From NCBI GenBank assembly GCA_018399355.1, contig JAGYOA010000003.1, positions 1 through 35,094 of the forward strand: a DNA stretch of 35,094 nucleotides. Reading direction: 5' to 3'. This document shows positions 18,635 to 28,229 of the stretch, piece by piece. The notes below the pieces were generated by a model. The model made no database searches and was not told the origin of the DNA. It saw only the letters and a program-made list of their open reading frames with translations. Numbering within the stretch: position 1 is the stretch's first letter; each line of letters opens with the position of its first letter. The position numbers and the translations under genes were made by a program. The stretch is from Candidatus Woesearchaeota archaeon (GTDB taxonomy: Archaea; Nanobdellota; Nanobdellia; Woesearchaeales; CG1-02-33-12).

Positions 18635-19261
18635 ATGAACAAAACAAGATTTGCTGTTTTAACTGGATTTTTTGTTTTACTGGTTCCAATTTTAGTCAGC
18701 GCAGATTTACAACTTCAGCCAATAATAGGAAAAGAGCTTGATATAGGCGAAATCTGCAAAAACCTTTTCAGGGTTGAAAATAAAGATTATTCCAGCAATG
18801 AAAAAAGCTGCATAGACGCATTTGTTTACTACAACATCTCAGGAAAAAACTTTTTTTATGAGGATCATTTCAATGTTAAATGCATCAATAAGTTTAAATC
18901 TTCTGGAACAGGAGAATTTACGCCTGAAAAATCAGGCAGATATGTTTTATGTGGGCTTATCATCAATTCAACTGCAAAACACAAAAATAATGCTTCATGC
19001 GCTGAAATTCTTGTGAAAGGCATTCCAAAAACATCCTTCAATGTTTCAATCAATGCAAATGTTGTTAACCAGGAAACTGCAGTTGTTAAAGATAAAGATG
19101 AAACTACTAATTCTAGGCAAACAAATCAAGATTCTTCTTCTCAGCCAATCACAGGAAAAACTGTTTATGAGTCAAGCTCTATGAAATCATTTAACATATC
19201 AAGATATATATTCATAGGAATTCTTGTTTTGTTTGTTGCATTGCTGCTTTTAAAAAAATAA
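18635..19261 (+). CDS. Secreted protein with C-terminal TM anchor and basic tail
   Basis: Signal peptide RFAVLTGFFVLLVPILVSA; C-terminal QPITGKTVYESSSMKSFNISRYIFIGILVLFVALLLLKK. Confidence 0.8.
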   Translation: MNKTRFAVLTGFFVLLVPILVSADLQLQPIIGKELDIGEICKNLFRVENKDYSSNEKSCIDAFVYYNISGKNFFYEDHFNVKCINKFKSSGTGEFTPEKSGRYVLCGLIINSTAKHKNNASCAEILVKGIPKTSFNVSINANVVNQETAVVKDKDETTNSRQTNQDSSSQPITGKTVYESSSMKSFNISRYIFIGILVLFVALLLLKK

Positions 19262-20062
19262 TCATTTAAGAAAAAATTTCAATTGCTTTGGATGAGCTTT
19301 TATTTTATCATAATTTTTTATTATATCATAAATATTATTGAACTCAAGAAAAGTCAACTCGCTCCTTGCGAAATCATCTTTTAGTTTTTGAATGTAAGAT
19401 TTATCATTATAGCTTTCATGGCTCCATGTCTCGCATGGAATAAGTATTCCATTTATTCCGGTTAGCCGTCCCTGCTGTATTGGCTCGGGCGCATTGTCAA
19501 CAAGAAAAACATTTCTCTTGTCAAGATTTTTTACAATTTCATTAAGAGTTTTAGCTTTTTTTTCATTAACTACATAGCAATCGTTTTCATTGAAATATTT
19601 ATAAAGACCATTCACCTTTACCTTTTCTCTCTGGAAATGAGGCTCTCCTCTTGTGCATATCATTATCTTATCTTTTTTTGTATTCTTAACGTAATCAAGA
19701 ACATCATAAGCCTTTTTTTTAACTGAATTTCTTGTTTGTGAAACTTTCTCTGCCAAATTTCTTATTTTTCTTATTTCATCTTCATTATATCTTTTATTGT
19801 ACTTTTTGCAGAAATATTCAAAAGTTTCCTGAAAGGATAAAATATATCTCTCTGTGGCATAAGGAATCTTTCCTTGTTTCTTGAAAATTTCAAAGTTTTT
19901 CATATCTATCTCTTCAAGAACCTCGCCAATTGTCTTTAAATCAACAGCATTTTCATTGAGCTTGTGCATAATCGCAGAGGCCAGCTTAGCTTGGGGAAAC
20001 TTGTAATTATGCTGTGTGCTTATCAGGGTATCATCAAGGTCAAATATGAAGGTCTTGTTCAT
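19262..20062 (-). CDS. HAD-superfamily hydrolase
   Basis: MNKTFIFDLDDTLIST (DxDxT motif I), KIMICTRGEP, VFLVDNAPEPIQQG. Confidence 0.88.
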   Translation of the reverse strand: MNKTFIFDLDDTLISTQHNYKFPQAKLASAIMHKLNENAVDLKTIGEVLEEIDMKNFEIFKKQGKIPYATERYILSFQETFEYFCKKYNKRYNEDEIRKIRNLAEKVSQTRNSVKKKAYDVLDYVKNTKKDKIMICTRGEPHFQREKVKVNGLYKYFNENDCYVVNEKKAKTLNEIVKNLDKRNVFLVDNAPEPIQQGRLTGINGILIPCETWSHESYNDKSYIQKLKDDFARSELTFLEFNNIYDIIKNYDKIKAHPKQLKFFLK

Positions 20063-20189
20063 TTTCTTTTATTTCATCTTGTCTTGTTTTTCAATATATA
20101 AACCTTTTGATTGTATTCATTTTATAATAGTAATAATACTTTAACTACTATGGAAACTTTTTTAAATTCATTTGATTTTTAGTTTCTGT

Positions 20190-20801
20190 ATGGATGAAAA
20201 AGAAAACAAAAAAACAGTGAGACAGAATATTGATGAAGGCAAGATTCTTGTGAGGGCAATTGTCGAGATAGTTGGAAAGCCGAAGGAGCATGTTGAAGAG
20301 GCATTGAAAGTTGTAATTAAAAAAATAAAAGAGGAAAAGGATTTAAAAGTAGTTGATGAAAAGGTTTTCAATGCAGAGCCTTATGAAAAAATGTTTAGTG
20401 CCTTTGCAGAAATGGAATTTCTTTTAGGCAGCATAGATTCTCTTGTAGGGTTTTGCTTTGATTACATGCCTTCTTCGCTTGAAATAATCGAGCCAGAAAA
20501 GCTGAAGTTCAATTCAGGTGAGTTAGCCTCAGTCTTAAATGATATGATAGGAAAGCTGCAAAACATAAATGTCAGGGCCACCCAGTCTGATATGGAGCAA
20601 AAATCACTAAAAAAGAATATGATAAAAGTCATCAGAAATATGATACTAATTCTCCTTAAATCAAAGGATATGGATATAAGAGAACTGTCAAAAAACAGTG
20701 GTATTGATGAGAAAAATCTAGAACAACTGCTTAATGTTATGGCAAAGGAAAATGTAATAATCTTAAAAGAAGGGGTTTACAGCTTAAAAAAAGATGGATG
20801 A
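20190..20801 (+). CDS. Conserved protein with C-terminal winged-helix-like region, adjacent to scpB
   Basis: ORF from 20172; more likely start MDEKENKK at 20190; overlaps scpB start at its 3' end. Confidence 0.75.
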   Translation: MDEKENKKTVRQNIDEGKILVRAIVEIVGKPKEHVEEALKVVIKKIKEEKDLKVVDEKVFNAEPYEKMFSAFAEMEFLLGSIDSLVGFCFDYMPSSLEIIEPEKLKFNSGELASVLNDMIGKLQNINVRATQSDMEQKSLKKNMIKVIRNMILILLKSKDMDIRELSKNSGIDEKNLEQLLNVMAKENVIILKEGVYSLKKDG

Positions 20802-21453
20802 GCTTAAAAAACAGGCGGAAGCAGTGCTGTTCGCAGCCGGAGACAGAATTGAATTAAACGATATTGCAAGGCTTTGCAAAACCAGCCCGAATAATGTTAA
20901 AAACGCCCTTAATGAGCTGAAAAAGGCTTATAAAAACAATGATTCAGGGCTTATGGTTGTTGATGATGGAATCTTCTGGAAAATTACAGTCAGGGAAGCA
21001 TATATCCCTTTAGTGCAACAGATCAATCCAAGAACAGAGCTTGATAGAACAACTATTGAAACACTGGCTGTAATAGCATGGAAATCTCCTATTCTTCAGT
21101 CAGATGTTATAAAGACAAGAACAAATAAGGCATATGACCATATAAAAGAGCTTGTTGATTCAGGATTTTTAGTTAAGCAAAGGCACGGCAGGAGCTATAT
21201 TCTCAGACTATCTAAAAAATTCTTTGATTACTTTGATTTAAGCGATAAAGAGGATATTAAAAACCGCTTCAAGGATTTTGTTGATATAAATGAAGATGAG
21301 CTCATAGAATTAGAGAAAGAAAAAATAAAAGAAGAGCACGAAAAACAAGATATTGATGAAGAAATTCCTAAAGAAACCCAAAAACAGCTGGAAACTCAGC
21401 AAGAGCAATCCACTGAAAACAAGAGTGAAAACCTTTCTGATGAAGTAAAATGA
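20794..21453 (+). CDS. scpB: Segregation and condensation protein B (ScpB)
   Basis: QAEAVLFAAGDRIELNDIARL, RTTIETLAVIAWKSPILQSDVIKTRTNKAYDHIKELVDSGFLVKQRHGRSYILRLSKKFFDYF. Confidence 0.92.
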   Translation: MDELKKQAEAVLFAAGDRIELNDIARLCKTSPNNVKNALNELKKAYKNNDSGLMVVDDGIFWKITVREAYIPLVQQINPRTELDRTTIETLAVIAWKSPILQSDVIKTRTNKAYDHIKELVDSGFLVKQRHGRSYILRLSKKFFDYFDLSDKEDIKNRFKDFVDINEDELIELEKEKIKEEHEKQDIDEEIPKETQKQLETQQEQSTENKSENLSDEVK

Positions 21454-22151
21454 AAATAGGGGTGTATTCTGCTCACGATGATGATTCTATTTTAGGTGTT
21501 GGCGGAAGAATTGCCCAATACATTAAAAAAAAGGATGATGTTTATGTTGTTATCTGCAACCCTGGAATGAATGCGTACACAGTTAATTTCGATATAAACG
21601 AAAATCCATCTCCTGTTGAGTTAGGCAAAGCAAGGAAAAATGAAATCATTAACGCATTAAAAATTTTAGGAGTGAAAAAAGAAAGATTGTACTTTTTGGA
21701 CCTAGACAAAAAAAACAAAAGGGTTCGCGAAAACATGGCAAAGGCAAAGGAGCAGCTTTTAAAAATTACAGAAAAAGAAAAACCCAATATTATTTATTTT
21801 CATCATCCTGATGCACATGCAGAACACAGGGCAGTAAATAAGATAATACTTGAAATTTTAGATGAAATAAATAAGAAACCACAATCTTTCGAGTTTGTTT
21901 TATGGACAAAAGAGCTTGCCAAAGGAAGAAATGATGTTAATGAGAATTTTGTTCCCGAGATTAAGGAAACCACCATAAAAGTTAATATTAAGGAAGAGAT
22001 TGAAATGAAAAGAAAAGCCATAATGCAGATGAAAAGCCAGGTTGAAAAAAATCCTTATCCTGAATGGCAAGTTTTGGAAAGGCCTGTGATTGACAAAAAA
22101 GCTATTGATTATTTTTTAAAGGAAGATGAGATTTTTGTAAAGGTGGAATAA
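21450..22151 (+). CDS. PIG-L/LmbE family deacetylase
   Basis: GVYSAHDDDSILGVGGRIAQY; IIYFHHPDAHAEHRAV. Confidence 0.9.
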   Translation: MKIGVYSAHDDDSILGVGGRIAQYIKKKDDVYVVICNPGMNAYTVNFDINENPSPVELGKARKNEIINALKILGVKKERLYFLDLDKKNKRVRENMAKAKEQLLKITEKEKPNIIYFHHPDAHAEHRAVNKIILEILDEINKKPQSFEFVLWTKELAKGRNDVNENFVPEIKETTIKVNIKEEIEMKRKAIMQMKSQVEKNPYPEWQVLERPVIDKKAIDYFLKEDEIFVKVE

Positions 22152-22318
22152 TGCTGTTGTTAAGATGCCCTAAATGCAAACAAAAGATGAAATATGATGC
22201 TGCGAACAATAGAAATATAAACAAAAAAAGAAAAAAATGTGTTTACTGCGGGCATTCTTTTAAAGTGATTGGAAATATTATTAAAAAGGTTGATTTAAAA
22301 CGCCAAAAGCTTAAATAG
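22151..22318 (+). CDS. Small zinc-ribbon protein, 55 aa
   Basis: Manual translation MLLLRCPKCKQKMKYDAANNRNINKKRKKCVYCGHSFKVIGNIIKKVDLKRQKLK*; two CxxC knuckles; start overlaps upstream stop. Confidence 0.8.
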   Translation: MLLLRCPKCKQKMKYDAANNRNINKKRKKCVYCGHSFKVIGNIIKKVDLKRQKLK

Positions 22319-22366
22319 TTGAAGTTTTCTTTAATAAATAACTGAACAAAAGCTTCGGTTAAAAAG

Positions 22367-22855
22367 GTGATAAGAATAAAACAAGAAAAACCTGAAACAA
22401 TTTTAAAAGTTAAAAGGCTTTTAAAAGATGCAGAGCTTCCTGAGTACGCCTTAAACACAGATATTGGAATTGACATAAGAGCAAATGAAACAATAGTAAT
22501 TCCTGTTTCTGAGCAAAAGACAATAAAGACAGGACTGGCAATAGAAATACCTGAAGGCCATGTCGGCTTAATAAGAGACAGGGCAGGGATTATAACAAAA
22601 ATGGGAGTTCATACAGCAGCAGGCACATTTGATCCTGCATATAGGGGAGAAGTTTCAATAGTCCTTGTTAATTGCGGAGAGGAAGATGTTGAGGTTGAAA
22701 AAGGAATGAGGATTGCACAGATGATAATACTTCCTGTGGCAAAGGCAAAGATACAAGAAGTTAAACAACTGTCTTCCACTGAAAGAGGAGAAAGGGGCTT
22801 TAGCTCAACAGGTTTCAAGGAAGTAATCAAAGATCTTGACAAGATAAAAAAGTAA
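22367..22855 (+). CDS. dut: dUTP diphosphatase (dUTPase/dCTP deaminase fold)
   Basis: DIGIDIRANE, GLIRDRAGI, HTAAGTFDPAYRGEVSIVLVN, GMRIAQMIILPV, RGERGFSSTG; likely GTG start. Confidence 0.93.
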   Translation: MIRIKQEKPETILKVKRLLKDAELPEYALNTDIGIDIRANETIVIPVSEQKTIKTGLAIEIPEGHVGLIRDRAGIITKMGVHTAAGTFDPAYRGEVSIVLVNCGEEDVEVEKGMRIAQMIILPVAKAKIQEVKQLSSTERGERGFSSTGFKEVIKDLDKIKK

Positions 22856-22946
22856 TTTTCTTAATTTTTTTAGCTTTTCTGATTTTACTCTTTTAATCAA
22901 CCCAAAAGATATATAAACTATTGCAGATTACTATTTATCGAGGAAA

Positions 22947-25900
22947 ATGGATGAAAATATTGCGGAAAAAAACACTGAAAAAAAACAGGAAAAAATAGTA
23001 AAAAGGCTTGTTTCAGAAGAGATGAAAGAGTCATACCTTTCATACTCTATGAGTGTTATAGTAGGCAGGGCCCTTCCTGATGCTAGAGATGGCCTGAAGC
23101 CAGTTCACAGAAGAGTTCTTTACACTATGTATGAGAATGGATTACTTCATAACAAGCCATTCAGAAAATCTGCAAATGTTGTTGGAAACTGCATGGCCAA
23201 ATACCATCCTCACGGAGATTCAGCTATTTACGATACTTTGGTCAGGATGGCCCAGGATTTTTCATTGAGATATCCTTTAGTTCAGGGTCACGGCAACTTT
23301 GGCTCAATTGATGGGGATTCTGCGGCTGCAATGAGATACTGTATTACAGGAGATTCATTAATATTGACAGATAAGGGGATGTTAGATATAAAAAATATTT
23401 CCAATAAAAAAGAAGCAAAAATTAATATGAAAATTTTATCTTTCAATAACAAAAAAAATACAGCTTCAAAATTTTTTAATTCTGGAAAACATGATATTAT
23501 TTCGTTGCAGACTAATTTAGGATATAAAATCAAGGGCTCATATAACCATCCAGTTATGTGCTGGGAAATAAAAAACAAAATTCCAGAAATACAATGGAAA
23601 CTTCTTGAAGATATTAAAGAAGGAGACATGGTTCTTTTGAATAGAAATTCATCCTTATTTGCAAAAGCAGATTTAAACTTAACCAAATTCAAGCCAAAAT
23701 TCAACAAGAAAACAAAGAGCATACAATTGCCTTCAAGGATGAACAAGGAATTGGCTTTTTTATTAGGGGCTCTAATTTCAGAAGGCTCTTTCCATCAAAA
23801 TAGAATATATTTTAGTAATTCAGATATGGAATTTTATAATTATGTGAAAAAAATAATTTATGACCAATTTAAAGGAGTTTTATTATATGAAAGAAAAATA
23901 ACTGGAAATTGTTTAGAGTTAAATATTTATCATAAAAATATTGTTGATTTTTTAAAAAACATAGGCTTTAAGGATGAAAAGTCAAACAAAAAAGAGATTC
24001 CATTTTCAGTATTGCAATCATCTAAAAAGGTTGTTTCAAGCTTTTTAAGGGGTTTATTTGAAGGGGATGGCTCAGTTATATACAAAACAGACAAAAGGCA
24101 CAATGGAAAAAGCATTGAGTTAACCTATAATTCAAAAAGCGAAGTTTTGATCAACCAATTAAAAATTTTATTGCTAAATTTTGGGATAGTTACAACACAT
24201 CCTTACAAAGACAAAAGAAACGGGTGTTATAAGCTAATAATTTCTGGTTATTATTCCATTAAAAAATTTAAGGATGAAATAAACTTTTTCTCAATAAGAA
24301 AAAAAGAAGCTGTTCTTAAAATTGATGAAATAAACTCAAAAAGGATGAGCAAAACAGATTATATTCCTTTTTTAAGCGCTTATCTAAGGAAAAAGTATAA
24401 ATCAACCTTTATAGCAAAAAATAATTTTGACAGATACTCTAATTTAGAAAAAAATTATAACAAATTAACAGCAATTATTGATGGAAAGGACAAGAAAATT
24501 ATTGATATGCTTATTAAACAAAAATACTTGTTTGATAAGGTAAATTTAACCAAAAAACTGGATAAAAAAGAAGAAGTGTTTTCAGTGAAGGTTAACAGCA
24601 ATTGCCATTCTTTTGTTTCTAATGGATTTATTAACCATAACACAGAAGCACGCCTTCCAAAAATCTCAGAAGAGATAATGGAAGATATTGAAAAAGATAC
24701 AGTTGATTTTAATCCAAATTTTGACGGCTCTGCAAATGAGCCATTAGTTCTTCCCTCAAAGGTTCCAAATCTTCTTTTAAACGGTTCATCAGGAATTGCA
24801 GTTGGAATGGCCACAAATATTCCTTCTCATAATCTTAATGAGGTTGCGGATGCAATAATAAAGGTTATTGACAATCCAGATACAAACATTGATGAGCTCA
24901 ATCAGATAATTAAAGGGCCAGACTTTCCTACAGGTGCTTTAATCTGCGGAAGAAACGGAATAAAAAGCGCTTACAGCACTGGAAGAGGAAAGGTAATAAT
25001 AAAATCAAAAGCAGAAATAACAGAAGAAAAAGGCAAAAAAAGAATCATTGTTTCTGAAATTCCATATATGGTCAATAAGGCTGTGCTCATGGAACAGATA
25101 GCTGATAATGTAAGAAACAAAGTAATAGAAGGAATATCTGATCTTAGGGATGAATCTGATAGAGAAGGAATTAGGATAGTTATTGAGTTAAGAAAGGATG
25201 CAAATTCTGAGGTAGTGCTTAACCAGCTTTACAAGCACACAAGGATGCAGGACTCTTTTGGGATAATAATGCTTGCCCTTGTTAAAAACCAGCCAAGGGT
25301 TCTTAATCTTAAAGAAATCATTCTCTGCCATATAAACCATAGAAGAGATGTAATAAGAAAGAAAATACAGTTTGAACTTAAAAAAGCAGAGGAAAGAGCA
25401 CACATTCTTGAAGGGCTTAGGATAGCTCTTGCCAATATAGACTCTGTTGTTGACATGATAAAAAAAGCAGAATCAACTGAAGATGCAAGACAGGTTTTAA
25501 TGAGTGCATTCAGCCTTACAAAAAAACAGGCAAATGCTGTTCTTGACATGAAACTCCAGAAATTAAGCTCCTTGGAACAGAAAAAGCTAAAGCAAGAGCT
25601 TGAGGAACTTATTAAGAAAATAGAGGAATACAAATCAATACTTGCATCAGAGCAAAAAATCCTTGATATAATAAAAAAAGAGCTTATTGAGCTCAAGCAA
25701 AAATATGGTGATGAGAGAAGAACACAGATTATTGATGGAGAGGAAGAAGATATAGATATAGAGGATTTAATAGAAGATGAAGAGGTTGTTATAACTGTAA
25801 CTCATGCAGGATACATAAAAAGGATCCCTTTAACTGAATACCGCGAACAAAGAAGAGGGGGGAAAGGAGTTATAGCAACAAGAACGAGAGAGGAAGATTT

Positions 25901-26699
25901 TGTTGAAAATATATTCATCTCATCTACACATTCATACCTTTTATTCTTTACAAACAAAGGAAATGTTCATTGGCTAAAAGCTTACAAGGTTCCTGAAGAA
26001 TCAAAACAGGCCAAAGGAAAAGCAATTGTAAACCTTCTTGAACTTAAGGATGAGTATGTAACCACTGTTATTCCAATAAAGGAATTCAATAAAGGTTATT
26101 ATCTGTTTATGGCTACAAAAAAAGGTTTTGTAAAGAAGACAGAACTTGACTTGTTTTCGAGACCAAGGGCAGGAGGAATAAGGGCATTAAGCCTGGATGA
26201 AAATGACGAACTGGTAAATGCAGTCCTTACAGATGGAACAAAGAACATTCTTCTTGCAACAAAAAATGGAATGGCTGTAAAATTTAAGGAAAACAATGTT
26301 AGGCCTGTTGGAAGGACAGCAAGAGGAGTTAGAGGAATAAGGCTAAAAAACAATGACGAGATAATAGGAATGATAATGGCCCATGATGCTTACACCCTTC
26401 TTACTGTTACAGAAAATGGATATGGAAAAAGAACAAAAATAGAAGATTACCGCCTTATAAACAGAGGTGGCTCAGGAGTTATAAACATTCAATGCAGTGA
26501 GAGAAATGGAAAAGTTATTGCAGTTATGTCTGTTGATGGTGAAGACGGAATAATCATAATTAGCAGAAAGGGAATTGTGATAAGGATGCTTTCAAGCGGA
26601 ATATCTGTTATTGGAAGGAATACCCAGGGAGTAAGATTAATGAGATTAAGCGATGATGATAAAGTAGTTTCAGCAGCAAAAGTAATCAATGGCGAATAA
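22947..26699 (+). CDS. gyrA: DNA gyrase subunit A with in-frame intein
   Basis: SYLSYSMSVIVGRALPDARDGLKPVHRRVLYTMYENG, DSAAAMRY|TEARLPKI flanking the intein, GyrA box QRRGGKG, repeated beta-pinwheel segments. Confidence 0.97.
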   Translation: MDENIAEKNTEKKQEKIVKRLVSEEMKESYLSYSMSVIVGRALPDARDGLKPVHRRVLYTMYENGLLHNKPFRKSANVVGNCMAKYHPHGDSAIYDTLVRMAQDFSLRYPLVQGHGNFGSIDGDSAAAMRYCITGDSLILTDKGMLDIKNISNKKEAKINMKILSFNNKKNTASKFFNSGKHDIISLQTNLGYKIKGSYNHPVMCWEIKNKIPEIQWKLLEDIKEGDMVLLNRNSSLFAKADLNLTKFKPKFNKKTKSIQLPSRMNKELAFLLGALISEGSFHQNRIYFSNSDMEFYNYVKKIIYDQFKGVLLYERKITGNCLELNIYHKNIVDFLKNIGFKDEKSNKKEIPFSVLQSSKKVVSSFLRGLFEGDGSVIYKTDKRHNGKSIELTYNSKSEVLINQLKILLLNFGIVTTHPYKDKRNGCYKLIISGYYSIKKFKDEINFFSIRKKEAVLKIDEINSKRMSKTDYIPFLSAYLRKKYKSTFIAKNNFDRYSNLEKNYNKLTAIIDGKDKKIIDMLIKQKYLFDKVNLTKKLDKKEEVFSVKVNSNCHSFVSNGFINHNTEARLPKISEEIMEDIEKDTVDFNPNFDGSANEPLVLPSKVPNLLLNGSSGIAVGMATNIPSHNLNEVADAIIKVIDNPDTNIDELNQIIKGPDFPTGALICGRNGIKSAYSTGRGKVIIKSKAEITEEKGKKRIIVSEIPYMVNKAVLMEQIADNVRNKVIEGISDLRDESDREGIRIVIELRKDANSEVVLNQLYKHTRMQDSFGIIMLALVKNQPRVLNLKEIILCHINHRRDVIRKKIQFELKKAEERAHILEGLRIALANIDSVVDMIKKAESTEDARQVLMSAFSLTKKQANAVLDMKLQKLSSLEQKKLKQELEELIKKIEEYKSILASEQKILDIIKKELIELKQKYGDERRTQIIDGEEEDIDIEDLIEDEEVVITVTHAGYIKRIPLTEYREQRRGGKGVIATRTREEDFVENIFISSTHSYLLFFTNKGNVHWLKAYKVPEESKQAKGKAIVNLLELKDEYVTTVIPIKEFNKGYYLFMATKKGFVKKTELDLFSRPRAGGIRALSLDENDELVNAVLTDGTKNILLATKNGMAVKFKENNVRPVGRTARGVRGIRLKNNDEIIGMIMAHDAYTLLTVTENGYGKRTKIEDYRLINRGGSGVINIQCSERNGKVIAVMSVDGEDGIIIISRKGIVIRMLSSGISVIGRNTQGVRLMRLSDDDKVVSAAKVINGE
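23340..24641 (+). mobile_element. Intein (434 aa) with LAGLIDADG homing endonuclease, at the GyrA active-site Tyr
   Basis: Starts C(ITGDSLILTDKGMLDI) and ends (SFVSNGFI)NHN followed by Thr; GSYNHPVM block B; LLGALISEGSF and LRGLFEGDGSV dodecapeptides. Confidence 0.96.
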
Positions 26700-26767
26700 T
26701 TCTTTATGCACAGAAATGTTTGATAAAACCCTTATTTTGTTATTATAGGAATCATTTCTGGCATCCT

Positions 26768-26788
26768 AAAAATCCATAATGGATTTTT
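26768..26788. promoter_or_regulatory. Perfect 21-bp palindrome in the gyrA-thyA intergenic region
   Basis: AAAAATCCAT-A-ATGGATTTTT read directly. Confidence 0.6.
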
Positions 26789-26871
26789 ATGATATATTTT
26801 GATTAATAACAATCTTTTTAAATGATATATGTTTCTAAAATTTGGGGTTGATTTATTAAAAGAGGTATATT

Positions 26872-27738
26872 ATGAAAGCTTATCTTGATATAATTAAGAG
26901 TATTATTGATAAAGGAGTTCTTAAGAAAAATCGTACAGGGGTTGACACCATTGCAGTTGCAGGGGTTATGTTTGAGCATGATATGAAAGATGGTTTTCCT
27001 CTTTTAACAACAAAAAGTGTTCCTTTAAGGTTAGTTGCTTCTGAGCTTGAGTTCTTCATAAAAGGAATAACAGATAAAAGATGGCTTCAGGAAAGAAACA
27101 ATCATATCTGGGATGAGTGGTGCACTCAAAAAAAAGTGCCTTACAACCATGATGAGGAAACAAAGAAAAAAATGTCTGAAGAGCGCGACCTTGGGCCGAT
27201 ATACGGATGGCAGTGGCGAAATTTTGGTGCAAAGTACGATTCTTTTGATAAAGAGCCAGTTGGAAATGGAATAGACCAATTAAAAAATCTTGTTGAAACA
27301 TTGAAAAAAAATCCAAACGATAGAAGAATGATTGTTTCAGCTTGGAATCCTGTTGATTTAAAGGATATGGCTTTGCCGCCATGCCATTACTGTTTCCAGG
27401 TTACTGTTATTGACGGCAAGTTAAATCTTTTATGGAACCAGCGCTCTGTTGATGTTGCCTTAGGATTGCCATTTAATATAGCGAGTTATGGTTTGTTATT
27501 GCACTTGCTTGCAAAAGAAACAGGGCTTAAGGAAGGAAAATTAGTTGGTTTTTTAGGAGATACTCATATTTATGTAAACCATTTAGATGGTTTGAAAGAG
27601 CAGATTGAAAGAAAGCCACTTCAACTCCCAAAGATAAAAACAGAAAAATTTACATCAATATTTGAATGGAAATATGAGGATTCAATTGTTGAGGATTACA
27701 ATCATCACCCAAGAATAAAATTTGAGGTTGCTGTATGA
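26872..27738 (+). CDS. thyA: Thymidylate synthase
   Basis: NRTGVDTIAVAG, GPIYGWQWRNFGA, PPCHYCFQV, NQRSVDVALGLPFNIASY, GDTHIYVNH. Confidence 0.97.
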   Translation: MKAYLDIIKSIIDKGVLKKNRTGVDTIAVAGVMFEHDMKDGFPLLTTKSVPLRLVASELEFFIKGITDKRWLQERNNHIWDEWCTQKKVPYNHDEETKKKMSEERDLGPIYGWQWRNFGAKYDSFDKEPVGNGIDQLKNLVETLKKNPNDRRMIVSAWNPVDLKDMALPPCHYCFQVTVIDGKLNLLWNQRSVDVALGLPFNIASYGLLLHLLAKETGLKEGKLVGFLGDTHIYVNHLDGLKEQIERKPLQLPKIKTEKFTSIFEWKYEDSIVEDYNHHPRIKFEVAV

Positions 27739-28229
27739 AAGATATTATAATAATTGCTGCTGTTGCTGAGAACAATGTTATTGGAAAAGATGGAAAAATC
27801 CCCTGGCATATAAAGGAGGATTTCCAACATTTCAAAAAACTTACAATGGGATGTCCATGCATTATGGGAGACAAAACATATGAGTCACTTCCAATAAATC
27901 CATTACCTGGAAGAGAAAATATCATACTAACCTTTAATAAAGATTATCATCCAGAAGGAACAGTTGTAAAATACTCATTTGAGGAAGCATTAGAGCATTG
28001 CAAAAACAGTGAAAAAATCTTCATAATAGGAGGAGCAAGCATATACAAACAGGGATTGAAGTTTGCAAACAGAATGGAGCTAACAAGAATACATAAAAGC
28101 TATGATGGAGATACTTACTTTCCTGAGTTTGATGAAAATGAATGGATTATTGAGAAAAAGAAAGACCATGGAAAATATTCGTTCATAAGCTATGTTAAAA
28201 AAGGAGGTAATGAAGATGATAAATCTTGA
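27735..28229 (+). CDS. folA: Dihydrofolate reductase
   Basis: [53 protein letters not shown]. Confidence 0.95.
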   Translation: MKDIIIIAAVAENNVIGKDGKIPWHIKEDFQHFKKLTMGCPCIMGDKTYESLPINPLPGRENIILTFNKDYHPEGTVVKYSFEEALEHCKNSEKIFIIGGASIYKQGLKFANRMELTRIHKSYDGDTYFPEFDENEWIIEKKKDHGKYSFISYVKKGGNEDDKS

